9,707 bases of DNA, taken from assembly GCA_955652585.1 (NCBI GenBank), contig CATPBF010000078.1:1-9707 (forward strand). The letters run 5' to 3'. Of the stretch, positions 1 through 5,846 are shown in pieces (the first letter of the stretch is position 1; each line of letters starts with the position of its first letter). The notes below the pieces were generated by a model, which had not been told where the DNA came from, did not search any database, and saw only the letters and a program-made list of their open reading frames with translations. Made by a program: the position numbers and the translations under genes. Source of the DNA: Candidatus Dormiibacterota bacterium. GTDB taxonomy: Bacteria; Chloroflexota; Dormibacteria; Dormibacterales; Dormibacteraceae.

Positions 1-766
1 ACGTCACCCCGCTCAACCTGACTCTTCTCGACCCCGATTAGATTGACCGCGATTCGATTTCCAGGCACCGCCGTTTCGACCTTCTGGTTGTGCTGCTGCA
101 GGCCGCGCACGCGGGCGGTGGCGCCGCCGGGCAGCACCTGAAGCTCGTCACCGACGGCGATGGTGCCATCGACCAGGGTGCCGGTGACGACGGTGCCGAA
201 GCCGCTCATGGTGAAGACCCGATCGATCGGGACGCGCGGACGTCCAAGGTCAGCCCTGGACTCGACCATGTCAAAGGCTGCATCAAGGCTCGAGACCAGC
301 TCGCCGAGCCCCTGGCCTGTGACCGCTGAAACACCACAGATCGCCGATCCTTCGAGCGCGGTGTGAGCGAGCGCCTCGAGCACCTCGCCTTGACCAGCTC
401 GTACCACATCTCGTCCACGAGGTCGACCTTGGTGAGCGCGACCACGCCATGTCGGACGTCGAGCAAGTCGATGATCTCCAGGTGCTCGCGGGTCTGCGGC
501 ATGACGCCTTCGTCCGCGGCTACGACCAGGAGCACCACATCGATCCCGTGCGCGCCCGCGAGCATGTTACGGATGAAGCGCGCGTGCCCTGGAACGTCCA
601 CGATGCCGATCTGGCGCCCAGTCGGGAGCCGCATGTGGGCAAAACCGAGATCGATCGTCATGCCGCGCCGTTTTTCCTCAGCCAGCCGGTCCGGGTCGAT
701 CCCCGACAGCGCGGTCACGAGCGTTGACTTGCCGTGGTCGATGTGCCCCGCGGTGCCGAGGATCAC
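1..766 (-). CDS. selB: Selenocysteine-specific elongation factor SelB, N-terminal part, frameshifted and cut by window edge
   Basis: SelB is the EF-Tu-like GTPase that delivers Sec-tRNA to in-frame UGA codons marked by a SECIS hairpin. The start is GTG at 766, overlapping the selA stop as GTGA. G-domain motifs are clear: GTAGHIDHGKST at residues 4-15 (G1), the GMTIDLGFAH switch around 36-44 (G2), DVPGH at 57-61 (G3) and TKVD at 112-115 (G4). After codon 126 (Lys, 391-389) this frame turns to nonsense and stops at 206. The -1-base-shifted frame, from 386 down to the window edge, restores a typical SelB: SAVTGQGL (G5), then PIDRVFTMSGFGTVVTGTL and the beta-barrel domain 2 as far as VEKSQVERGD. 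One base is therefore missing at about 386-388, where GCC-GAG is expected and GCGAG is read. This could be a sequencing or assembly error or a true mutation. Domain 3 and the winged helices lie outside the window. Identity is very secure; whether the gene is intact is not. Confidence 0.93.
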
Positions 767-2130
767 TTCAGAACGCTCTTGACGGCCGCCTCCACGGCAT
801 CGATGAGCTGCTCGTCCTCGCCGCGTAGGACGGTGCGGGGGTCGAGGCAGCACGCGTCCTTCTCGATCCGAGCGATGACGGACGGGTCGCCGCGCCGCAA
901 CGCGGCCGCGAGCCGCGAGGCGGGGCCCGCCAGCGCGATGAGCATGGTGGGGAGCGCGTGGCCGGGAAGCGAGCCGCCGCCGGCGGCGGAGTCTCCTGGG
1001 ACGAGGGTGGAGTTGACCCCGCGCTCCTCGAGCTTCACCGACCACAGCCCGGCGCGCCTTCTGATTTCCTCGATCTGCATGCGCAGCATGCGTTCCACCG
1101 GAATGTCCTCGAGATGCCCGGCCAGCCGCTGGCGCAAAGTCGCCTCCAGCCCGGCGAGGGTGAGCTTGTCGATGCGCACCGCGCGCGCCAGCGGATGCCG
1201 CGACAGCTTGCGCACCGCCTCGACGCCCTTTGCGCTGCGAGCGAGGATGAGGCCGGACTGTGGGCCGCCGAGGAGCTTGTCGCCGGAGAACGTGACGACA
1301 TCCGAGAGGCGCAGCGACTCGGCAACGGTAGGTTCGTCGGCCGTCGGCTCGACGGCGCCGCTACCGAGGTCGTCGATAAGCAGCACGTCGTGGCGCCGCG
1401 CAACCGCTTCCATCTCCGTCAACGAAACGGACTCGGTGAAGCCCGACACGCGGTAGTTGGAGGTGTGCACGCGCAGGAGCGCAGCGGTCTTGGGCGTGAT
1501 GGCGTCCTCGTAGTCGGCCGCGCGCGTGCGGTTGGTGGTGCCGACCTCGACCATGCGCGCGCCGGAGAGGCGCATGACGTCCGGCATCCGGAACGAGCCA
1601 CCGATCTCGACGAGCTGCCCACGCGAGACAACCACCTCGCGGCCTTTGCACAGAGCTGTCAGGGCGAGCAACACAGCGGCCGCGTTGTTGTTCACGACCA
1701 GCGCGGACTGACAATCGAAGATCCTCTTGAGCAGTCCTGCGAGCAGGTCCGCCCGCTCCCCGCGACGGCCGGTCTCCAGGTCGAGCTCGAGGTTGCTGTA
1801 ACCGCCCGCCACCGCGAGCGCCTCGGTCGCCGATCGTGACAGAGGGGCGCGGCCGAGGTTCGTATGCAGGATCACCCCGCTGGCGTTGATGACGCGACGG
1901 AGACGAGGGGTCGCGGCGGCACGCAGCCTCGCGGTTACGCGCCGGCTGCGCTCATCGTCGTCGACAACTTCATCCTTGCGCTCGGCCGCCACCTGGTCGC
2001 GGATCGCCTCGACCACCTGGGCGCGGCCGAACTCCACGACCAGCGATGTGTACGGCGGCTGGTTGATCAGCCTGCCTACAGCAGGCAGGGATTCAGGTAA
2101 TTGAATCTGGGAACCCCGTAACCGATGCAT
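763..2130 (-). CDS. selA: L-seryl-tRNA(Sec) selenium transferase SelA
   Basis: PLP enzyme that converts Ser-tRNA(Sec) to Sec-tRNA(Sec) with selenophosphate. I start it at ATG 2130, giving 455 residues, close to the 463 of the E. coli protein. The open frame continues upstream to 2241, but those residues are low-quality and lie inside the protease gene. The N-terminal family signature follows directly (QLPESLPAVGRLI, residues 10-22). Other matches are ASGVILHTNLGRA (83-95), VNNNAAAVLL (146-155), GQLVEIGGSFRMPDVM (171-186), EVGTTNRT (195-202), VHTSNYRVSGF (221-231), and the PLP-lysine motif FSGDKLLGGPQ with Lys285. The gene overlaps the upstream protease gene by 55 bases and overlaps selB by four (GTGA), so translational coupling is likely. 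A weak GTAGGG lies just before the ATG. selD and tRNA-Sec (selC) are not in the window. Identification is near certain; the exact start is less so. Confidence 0.97.
   Translation of the reverse strand: MHRLRGSQIQLPESLPAVGRLINQPPYTSLVVEFGRAQVVEAIRDQVAAERKDEVVDDDERSRRVTARLRAAATPRLRRVINASGVILHTNLGRAPLSRSATEALAVAGGYSNLELDLETGRRGERADLLAGLLKRIFDCQSALVVNNNAAAVLLALTALCKGREVVVSRGQLVEIGGSFRMPDVMRLSGARMVEVGTTNRTRAADYEDAITPKTAALLRVHTSNYRVSGFTESVSLTEMEAVARRHDVLLIDDLGSGAVEPTADEPTVAESLRLSDVVTFSGDKLLGGPQSGLILARSAKGVEAVRKLSRHPLARAVRIDKLTLAGLEATLRQRLAGHLEDIPVERMLRMQIEEIRRRAGLWSVKLEERGVNSTLVPGDSAAGGGSLPGHALPTMLIALAGPASRLAAALRRGDPSVIARIEKDACCLDPRTVLRGEDEQLIDAVEAAVKSVLK
2070..2086 (-). other. Small hairpin with the protease stop codon in its loop
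   Basis: A perfect 6-bp stem (2070-2075 with 2081-2086) encloses a five-base loop, 2076-2080, that contains the TAG stop of the M50 gene. It also lies within the first codons of selA. No U-tract follows, so it is not a terminator. It could affect coupling between the two overlapping genes, or be chance. Confidence 0.25.
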
Positions 2131-2780
2131 TGCCCTACAGAGATTAGGCTCGCGGGCTTGAAGAATGGCTCCATCACGATGCTGAGGACGGGAATGCCGA
2201 TGAAATAGCCGATAAATATGACGATGGCGACGCCCGCCCAAACCTCGCGCCGGCGGACGGACACGTTAAAGAAGAAGCGCGGGCTGTGTGAGCGAAAGAT
2301 GGTCTCGATCACGTCCCAGCCGTCGAGGCCGGGGATTGGCAGCAGGTTGAAGGCGAACACCGAGAGGTTGAGGAAAACGATCGCGTACACAAGAAATGCG
2401 AGCAAGCCGATCGGTGTCAGCGCGGCGTGAATGCCGATGGCATTGGACGCCCGCAGCACCAGGCCGAAGGCGATGGCAACGATGAGGTTTGCGGCCGGGC
2501 CCCCAAGAGCGAAAACCAGGCGCTGCCGAACCGTGCTGATGCGATTTGGCTGGACCGGCACCTTCCGGCCCCATCCAACCAGGAGCATGAAAACGGCGAT
2601 GATCCCGATCGGATCCAGAAACCGACGTGGGTTCAGGGTGAAGTAGCCGAAGTAGCGCACCGACCGATCGCCTTGAAAGTAAGCTGCCGCGGCATGCCCC
2701 ATCTCATGAACCGGGATGGCGATCAACAGCGCCGGCACCAGCATCAGCGCCGAGACCAAGAAGTTGGTGAATTGTGTCAA
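2076..2780 (-). CDS. M50 (site-2-protease-type) membrane metalloprotease
   Basis: Intramembrane zinc protease of the S2P/SpoIVFB group, 234 residues, the size of the short 'M50 family' proteins common in Gram-positive and Chloroflexota-like bacteria. The zinc motif HEMGH (residues 25-29) sits in the first hydrophobic segment. GGPAANL (93-99) and the second zinc-ligand motif NLLPIPGLDGW (145-155, Asp153) are also present. About four to five membrane segments can be seen (roughly 8-30, 57-70, 95-112, 122-148, 181-203). The first available start is TTG 2780, directly after the stop of the upstream small gene. An in-frame ATG 12 codons on (2744) is an alternative but would cut into the first membrane segment. 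The C-terminal 24 residues look like an extension and overlap selA. Its substrate is unknown. Context (Get3-like ATPase and membrane proteins upstream) suggests membrane-protein processing or signalling, which is inference. Confidence 0.9.
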   Translation of the reverse strand: MTQFTNFLVSALMLVPALLIAIPVHEMGHAAAAYFQGDRSVRYFGYFTLNPRRFLDPIGIIAVFMLLVGWGRKVPVQPNRISTVRQRLVFALGGPAANLIVAIAFGLVLRASNAIGIHAALTPIGLLAFLVYAIVFLNLSVFAFNLLPIPGLDGWDVIETIFRSHSPRFFFNVSVRRREVWAGVAIVIFIGYFIGIPVLSIVMEPFFKPASLISVGQCIGYGVPRFNYLNPCLL

Positions 2781-3047
2781 CTACTCGATGGGGATTTTGC
2801 CGGTGCGGGCCGGCGTCCGGCGGCGTTGCGTGGTCCGGCGTGCGCCGGGCGCCGCGCGTCGCGTGCGACCAGGAGAAGCATTCGTGACGCGGTGCTCGTA
2901 GATGAGCATCAGCGCCGTAATCAGCTCGCGCTGCGCATTGAGCAGGTGCACCTGGGCGGCGGGCGGGACCATGTCGGTGAGGAGGTGGCTGACCCGAGAG
3001 CCGAGCTCGTTGACCAATTCGATCAGCCGCTCGCCGTCGCGGCTCAC
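2781..3047 (-). CDS. Small helical protein encoded directly after the ArsA-type ATPase
   Basis: 88-residue protein of unknown function. The start is GTG 3047, overlapping the ATPase stop as GTGA, with a good ribosome site (GGAGGTG) eight bases upstream. That is the clearest such site in the window and strongly supports this start over the longer open frame that runs up to 3455. Residues 5-54 are predicted helical and amphipathic, including PPAAQVHLLNAQRELITAL (about 28-46). The tail from about residue 55 is Arg/Pro/Thr-rich and probably disordered, so it may bind nucleic acid, acidic lipid or the ATPase. I recall similar short 'HLLNAQRELL' proteins near ArsA-like genes in other bacteria but cannot confirm it here. 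A partner or adaptor of the ATPase is a reasonable guess. Confidence 0.75.
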   Translation of the reverse strand: MSRDGERLIELVNELGSRVSHLLTDMVPPAAQVHLLNAQRELITALMLIYEHRVTNASPGRTRRAAPGARRTTQRRRTPARTGKIPIE

Positions 3048-4225
3048 TTCTTTGCCACCTCCGGGCGGGAGAATCGCACGCGCAGCTCCCCGTCCTTGAT
3101 GGTGGCGCCGGCTGTGTCGCGCTTGGACAGCGCCCGGGGCAGCGAGATCTCGCGCCGGTAGTTCCCAATCGTCACGTACAGCTCCCCGTTGTGCCGGCTC
3201 AAGTCCACGGCGGAGCGATCCACAAACGGCACCTTGAGGCTCAGCACGTAATCGTTTCCCTCCTTGTCGATGCGCTGCGGGCTCGACGTGACGAAGATTT
3301 GCGCAGGGTCCTGGTCTCCGTAGGTCGCCTTCGCCATCCGCTCGAGCATTTTGACGCCCACGACCTCCCGGTCGAATAGCGGCACGTTGAAGATCGGGAT
3401 GCCCGCAAACGATTGCTCGACCTCGACCTCGTAGCGCTTGTGAATTCGCTGCCACTTCTGGAACAGCTCGTCCTGCAGCTCGTTGGGAAGAATCCTGTTG
3501 ACGATCACCGCGTCGGTCGCGTAGCCGAACAGGCTCAGGTAGCTGAAGGCTCGCTTTGCCTCTTTGATCACCATCTTCTCCAGGTTCAGCACGATGCGCA
3601 TCGTGGTGGTCGCCGGATCGGTCAGCACCTTGCGCATGCCGCCTAGATCAAGCAACAGGTCTTTGAGTGACGCGTAGATCTCGTCCGAAGGGAGCGGCAT
3701 GCCCATCATGGGCTGCAGGACAGGGCGGGCCACTCGCATCGCGCGCCGCGACCATGGATAGATTTTGTCGAGCCACCACTGGGCAGCATCGGGAAAGGTC
3801 AACAGCTGCAGAGTCTCGCCAGTCGGTGCGCAGTCGACGATCAGGACGTCGTGCTCGTCGCGCTGCGCGTAGTGCTTGATCCACATCAGCGATGCGACCT
3901 CGTCCATGCCAGGCGGGTTGGCGACCTCGTCGGCGACGATCTCATCGAGGCCCTGCGCCGCGAACACCTCGACCGCGTACTCGTGCAGCTTCTCCCAATG
4001 CCGCTGCATCTCGTGCAGCGAGGAGACCTCGTGCGCCCATAGGTTGTTCGCGATCGGGGTCATGTCCTTGCCCAGCTCGATGTCGAACGAGTCGCCCAGG
4101 GAATGGGCCGGGTCCGTACTCATGACCACGGTCCGGTAACCCGAATTCGCGCATCTGACGGCCGTGGCAGCGGCGACCGAGGTTTTGCCCACGCCGCCTT
4201 TGCCCGTGAACAGGATGATCCGCAT
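3044..4225 (-). CDS. ArsA/Get3-family ATPase with C-terminal HSP20-like domain
   Basis: 393-residue P-loop ATPase of the ArsA/Get3 (TRC40) group. It has the deviant Walker A motif GKGGVGKTS (residues 8-16, with the signature Lys9), switch I DPAHSLGD (38-45), switch II DCAPTGET (131-138) and the A-loop region VPLFDREVVG (281-290). The hydrophobic helical insert (about 145-235) contains a Met-rich stretch, PMMGMPLP (172-179), like a client-binding groove. Residues about 311-386 form a beta-rich module that matches the HSP20-like domain known from bacterial ArsA homologues. Only Cys25 and Cys132 are present. The arsenite-binding cysteine triad of true ArsA and the CxxC of Get3 are both missing, and no arsB/arsR/arsD is near, so arsenical export is unlikely. 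Membrane-protein targeting or chaperoning is more probable. ATG 4225 follows the upstream DUF1003 gene by 36 bases; the stop overlaps the next gene. Confidence 0.94.
   Translation of the reverse strand: MRIILFTGKGGVGKTSVAAATAVRCANSGYRTVVMSTDPAHSLGDSFDIELGKDMTPIANNLWAHEVSSLHEMQRHWEKLHEYAVEVFAAQGLDEIVADEVANPPGMDEVASLMWIKHYAQRDEHDVLIVDCAPTGETLQLLTFPDAAQWWLDKIYPWSRRAMRVARPVLQPMMGMPLPSDEIYASLKDLLLDLGGMRKVLTDPATTTMRIVLNLEKMVIKEAKRAFSYLSLFGYATDAVIVNRILPNELQDELFQKWQRIHKRYEVEVEQSFAGIPIFNVPLFDREVVGVKMLERMAKATYGDQDPAQIFVTSSPQRIDKEGNDYVLSLKVPFVDRSAVDLSRHNGELYVTIGNYRREISLPRALSKRDTAGATIKDGELRVRFSRPEVAKK
3056..3062 (-). promoter_or_regulatory. Strong ribosome binding site for the small helical protein
   Basis: GGAGGTG on the minus strand, eight bases before GTG 3047, lying within the last codons of the ATPase gene. 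It decides the start of the small gene. Most other genes in this window have no comparable site, so this one may be translated more independently or more strongly than its neighbours. Confidence 0.7.
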
Positions 4226-4261
4226 GGCCTGAGTGTACCGGCGGCGGGGCGTGAGTCCGGA

Positions 4262-4738
4262 CTAGGCCTGGGCGCCCCCCTTGGCCCCGCGGCGCTTCTT
4301 CAAGTGCTCGAGCACCTTCAATGTCGCCTCGGTGTTGCGCTCGATCTCCTCCAGGATCTCCAGGGTCGACTTTTCGGCCGTTTCGGCCACCTCCGCTGTG
4401 TGCTCCAGCCGCAGGCGGTCCTTTTGCGCCTGCCGGTTGCCCGACAGCAAAAGGACAGGGCCCGTGAATGCCGCCTGGATCGTGAACGCCAGGTTCAGCA
4501 GGATGAACGGGTACACATCCCACTTGTGGGTGAAGAACTCGATGGAGTTGATGACGATCCAGATCGCGATGAACACGCTCTGGATGGCCAGGAACCACCA
4601 CGAGCCGATGCCAGAAGCCGCCTTGTCGGCAACGCGTTCACCGACTGTGGCCTCATCGTGGAAAAGCTGGTTGACGGGGTGCTTGTGCTGGCGCGCCACC
4701 CTTTGCCTGGCGGTCGGAACCGATCCCTCGGACGCCAT
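4262..4738 (-). CDS. DUF1003 membrane protein, second of a tandem pair
   Basis: 158-residue protein of the DUF1003 family, function unknown. It has two membrane segments (about 45-68 and 76-99) joined by a short loop, with the family hallmarks ERVADK (34-39), GSWWF (45-49), YPFILLNL (76-83), QAAFTGPV (88-95) and GNRQAQKDR (100-108). After LEHTAE the C-terminus is a charged helix with heptad-like spacing (about 116-148), then a basic end. The start is ATG 4738, overlapping the stop of its paralogue as TGATG, so the two are translationally coupled and probably form a heteromer. The short N-terminal HKHPVNQ is shared with the paralogue. The open frame extends to 5056, but that upstream part is a shadow of the paralogue. 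Confidence 0.93.
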   Translation of the reverse strand: MASEGSVPTARQRVARQHKHPVNQLFHDEATVGERVADKAASGIGSWWFLAIQSVFIAIWIVINSIEFFTHKWDVYPFILLNLAFTIQAAFTGPVLLLSGNRQAQKDRLRLEHTAEVAETAEKSTLEILEEIERNTEATLKVLEHLKKRRGAKGGAQA

Positions 4739-5244
4739 CAGCTCGGTTCTGCTTCGAGCTCGCGCAGGATCTGCAGCGTCAGCTCGGTGTTTTTCTTGAT
4801 CTCGACCAGGATCTTGGTGATGTGCTGCTCGCCTTTGTCGGATTCGTCCGCCGCGTGCTCGAGCGTGATTCGGTCCTTCTGTGACTGCCGGTTGCCCGCC
4901 AGGAGCACGATCGGTCCGGCATACGTGGCCTGGAACGACAGAACGAGGTTCAAGAGGATGAACGGGTATGGATCCCAGTGGGCGATGAAGATCGCCCACA
5001 CGTTCAGGTATACCCAGACGACCATGAGGAAGCTCTGGGCGATGATGAACGGCCACGAACCGATGACCGCCGCGACCCGGTCGGCCAGGCGTTCACTGAG
5101 CGTCGAATCCTCGTAGTGAGCCTGGTTGACCGGATGCTTGTGGTCGGCGCCGGGTTCCCGATGCACGCGACGAAGGCGGTGCACGATGAGGGCTTTGTGG
5201 TCAGCCCCGAGCGATACCGGGGCCTTCGTCGCGGGCTGCGCCAT
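4738..5244 (-). CDS. DUF1003 membrane protein, first of a tandem pair
   Basis: 168-residue DUF1003 protein, function unknown. The N-terminal 35 residues are unrelated to the paralogue and basic. Then come HKHPVNQ (35-41), ERLADRVAAVIGSWPF (51-66), two membrane segments (about 60-87 and 92-116), DPYPFILLNL (91-100), GNRQSQKDR (117-125) and a charged C-terminal helix ending in an amphipathic stretch (about 141-164). The C-terminal helices of the two paralogues share the spacing IL-x-EI-x-x-NTE-x-TL, which would suit pairing. ATG 5244 lies 15 bases after the stop of the upstream single-span protein; no Shine-Dalgarno is seen. It probably belongs to the transcript started at the promoter around 5782-5810. 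Confidence 0.93.
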   Translation of the reverse strand: MAQPATKAPVSLGADHKALIVHRLRRVHREPGADHKHPVNQAHYEDSTLSERLADRVAAVIGSWPFIIAQSFLMVVWVYLNVWAIFIAHWDPYPFILLNLVLSFQATYAGPIVLLAGNRQSQKDRITLEHAADESDKGEQHITKILVEIKKNTELTLQILRELEAEPS

Positions 5245-5259
5245 CGCGGGAAAGGTTAG

Positions 5260-5619
5260 CTATTTGACCAGCTGTGGGACGACGATTGAACCAACCGCCA
5301 GCAGCACCACCATCGCGGCGCCCACTACCAGCAGCCGTACGAGGTCTCTGGTGAAGTACGGCACGCGGTCCAGCGGGATCGACGGGTCGCCCGACTGCAC
5401 GACCATGCGGCCGCGCGGTCCCCTCACGACCTGGTTGCGCGCTCCTAAGGACATCTCCACCGCCCTGACCGTGGCCTGGTCGCCGCCGACGCGCGCCTGC
5501 GAGACGGAGCGGATCGCGGTCGGTGTCGCAACGGCGCCGGTCGCGCCGGTGGCGCCGCTGCCGGGTACGCGGACCGGTTGGCGGTATCTGCGTCCCTTCT
5601 TGCGGCCCTTTTTACTCAT
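5260..5619 (-). CDS. Single-span, tail-anchored-like membrane protein of unknown family
   Basis: 119 residues from ATG 5619. The N-terminus is strongly basic (MSKKGRKKGRRYRQ), followed by a low-complexity Gly/Ala/Thr stretch (GSGATGATGAVATPTA, about 20-35) and a polar region. One hydrophobic segment (about 93-115) lies almost at the C-terminus and leaves only about four residues after it. There is no N-terminal signal peptide, so the topology is that of a C-tail-anchored protein with a cytosolic, probably RNA- or lipid-binding basic head. The open frame extends upstream to TTG 5739, but that part overlaps the structured leader and does not look coding. It is the first gene after a strong promoter, yet it has no ribosome site and a 7-bp hairpin ends only five bases before the ATG. 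I do not recognise the family. Confidence 0.75.
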   Translation of the reverse strand: MSKKGRKKGRRYRQPVRVPGSGATGATGAVATPTAIRSVSQARVGGDQATVRAVEMSLGARNQVVRGPRGRMVVQSGDPSIPLDRVPYFTRDLVRLLVVGAAMVVLLAVGSIVVPQLVK

Positions 5620-5775
5620 CGAGGTGGAAAGTTTAGTTTCTTTCCAAGACAGGCAGGCGGCAGGAGGAACTGTTGCGAAAGCGTGGGGTGCGACGCTGGG
5701 GAGGGTTGCCGCCTGCCTGCAGTTGGGCCGGGGACTCAACCGACTGAGACGTGGGCTACGACATGTTGTGTCCCG
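5620..5775 (-). promoter_or_regulatory. Long structured 5' leader (candidate cis-regulatory RNA)
   Basis: About 155 nt lie between the predicted transcription start (near 5775) and ATG 5619, with several stems read directly from the sequence. They are a 4-bp hairpin at the 5' end (5760-5763 with 5769-5772), a 4-bp stem (5735-5738 with 5745-5748), a perfect 13-bp stem (5650-5662 with 5707-5719) enclosing 44 nt that holds a further 5-bp hairpin (5680-5684 with 5693-5697), and a perfect 7-bp hairpin (5625-5631 with 5640-5646) just before the start codon. A two-codon AUG-UCG-UAG lies at 5764-5756. I could not match it to a riboswitch class that I know. No U-tract terminator is present. Confidence 0.5.
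5650..5719. repeat. Perfect 13-bp inverted repeat in the leader
   Basis: CAGGCAGGCGGCA at 5650-5662 is exactly complementary to TGCCGCCTGCCTG at 5707-5719, separated by 44 bases. It is the longest perfect inverted repeat I found in the window, and it lies wholly in non-coding sequence downstream of a strong promoter. An RNA stem is therefore more likely than a protein-binding operator, though the latter is not excluded. Confidence 0.8.
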
Positions 5776-5781
5776 GGCGCA

Positions 5782-5810
5782 GTTATACCGCTCTATATGG
5801 GGACTGTCAA
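5782..5810 (-). promoter_or_regulatory. Near-consensus sigma-70 promoter
   Basis: On the minus strand, a perfect -35 TTGACA (5810-5805) is followed by a 17-bp spacer and -10 TATAAC (5787-5782). This is 11 of 12 consensus positions with ideal spacing, in a GC-rich genome where such a match is unlikely by chance. The predicted start is about 5774-5778. It should drive the single-span protein, the two DUF1003 genes and probably the ATPase, small protein, protease and selAB, because gaps downstream are at most 36 bases. It lies 25 bases beyond the gcvH-like stop. Confidence 0.85.
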
Positions 5811-5827
5811 GCCTTTACAGGTATTTG

Positions 5828-5846
5828 CCGAGATCTCAGACCTCGG
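5828..5846 (-). terminator. Stem-loop at the end of the gcvH-like gene (weak terminator candidate)
   Basis: An 8-bp stem (one G-U pair; 5828-5835 with 5839-5846) has a three-base loop that is exactly the TGA stop codon (5838-5836). There is no U-tract after it, so intrinsic termination is doubtful. It could insulate the strong promoter 18 bases further on or stabilise the 3' end of the upstream transcript. Confidence 0.3.

Noticed and set aside
958..1839. Long plus-strand open frames (958-1839, 4103-5116, 5126-6220, 8122-8868, 8865-9674)
   Set aside because: All are antisense shadows of GC-rich minus-strand genes with clear family matches; their translations are Arg/Ser/Ala/His-rich and match nothing.
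763..2780. Possible tRNA-Sec (selC) or SECIS near selA/selB
   Set aside because: No long-armed tRNA with a TCA anticodon and no in-frame TGA within a credible gene followed by a suitable hairpin.
3048..3455. Upstream extension of the small helical protein to 3455
   Set aside because: That part is an out-of-frame reading of the ATPase gene; the GTG with GGAGGTG at the overlap is the better start.
5675..5688. Fourteen bases resembling a conserved 16S rRNA stretch (GCGAAAGCGTGGGG)
   Set aside because: The match ends at once on both sides; no other rRNA sequence is present. It is part of the leader's inner stems.
5620..5739. 40-residue N-terminal extension of the single-span protein from TTG 5739
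   Set aside because: Lies across the 13-bp stem and 7-bp hairpin, reads as low-quality Pro/Ala/Cys sequence, and the basic MSKKGRKKGRR start is far more natural.
5733..5750. tRNA D-arm-like sequence (CTCAGTCGGTTGAG, minus strand) in the leader
   Set aside because: No acceptor stem, anticodon arm or GGTTCGA-type T-arm at the right distances.
5818..5846. Selenocysteine read-through of the gcvH-like TGA
   Set aside because: Only six residues would be added, the protein already ends at the family's usual point, and the hairpin encloses rather than follows the TGA.
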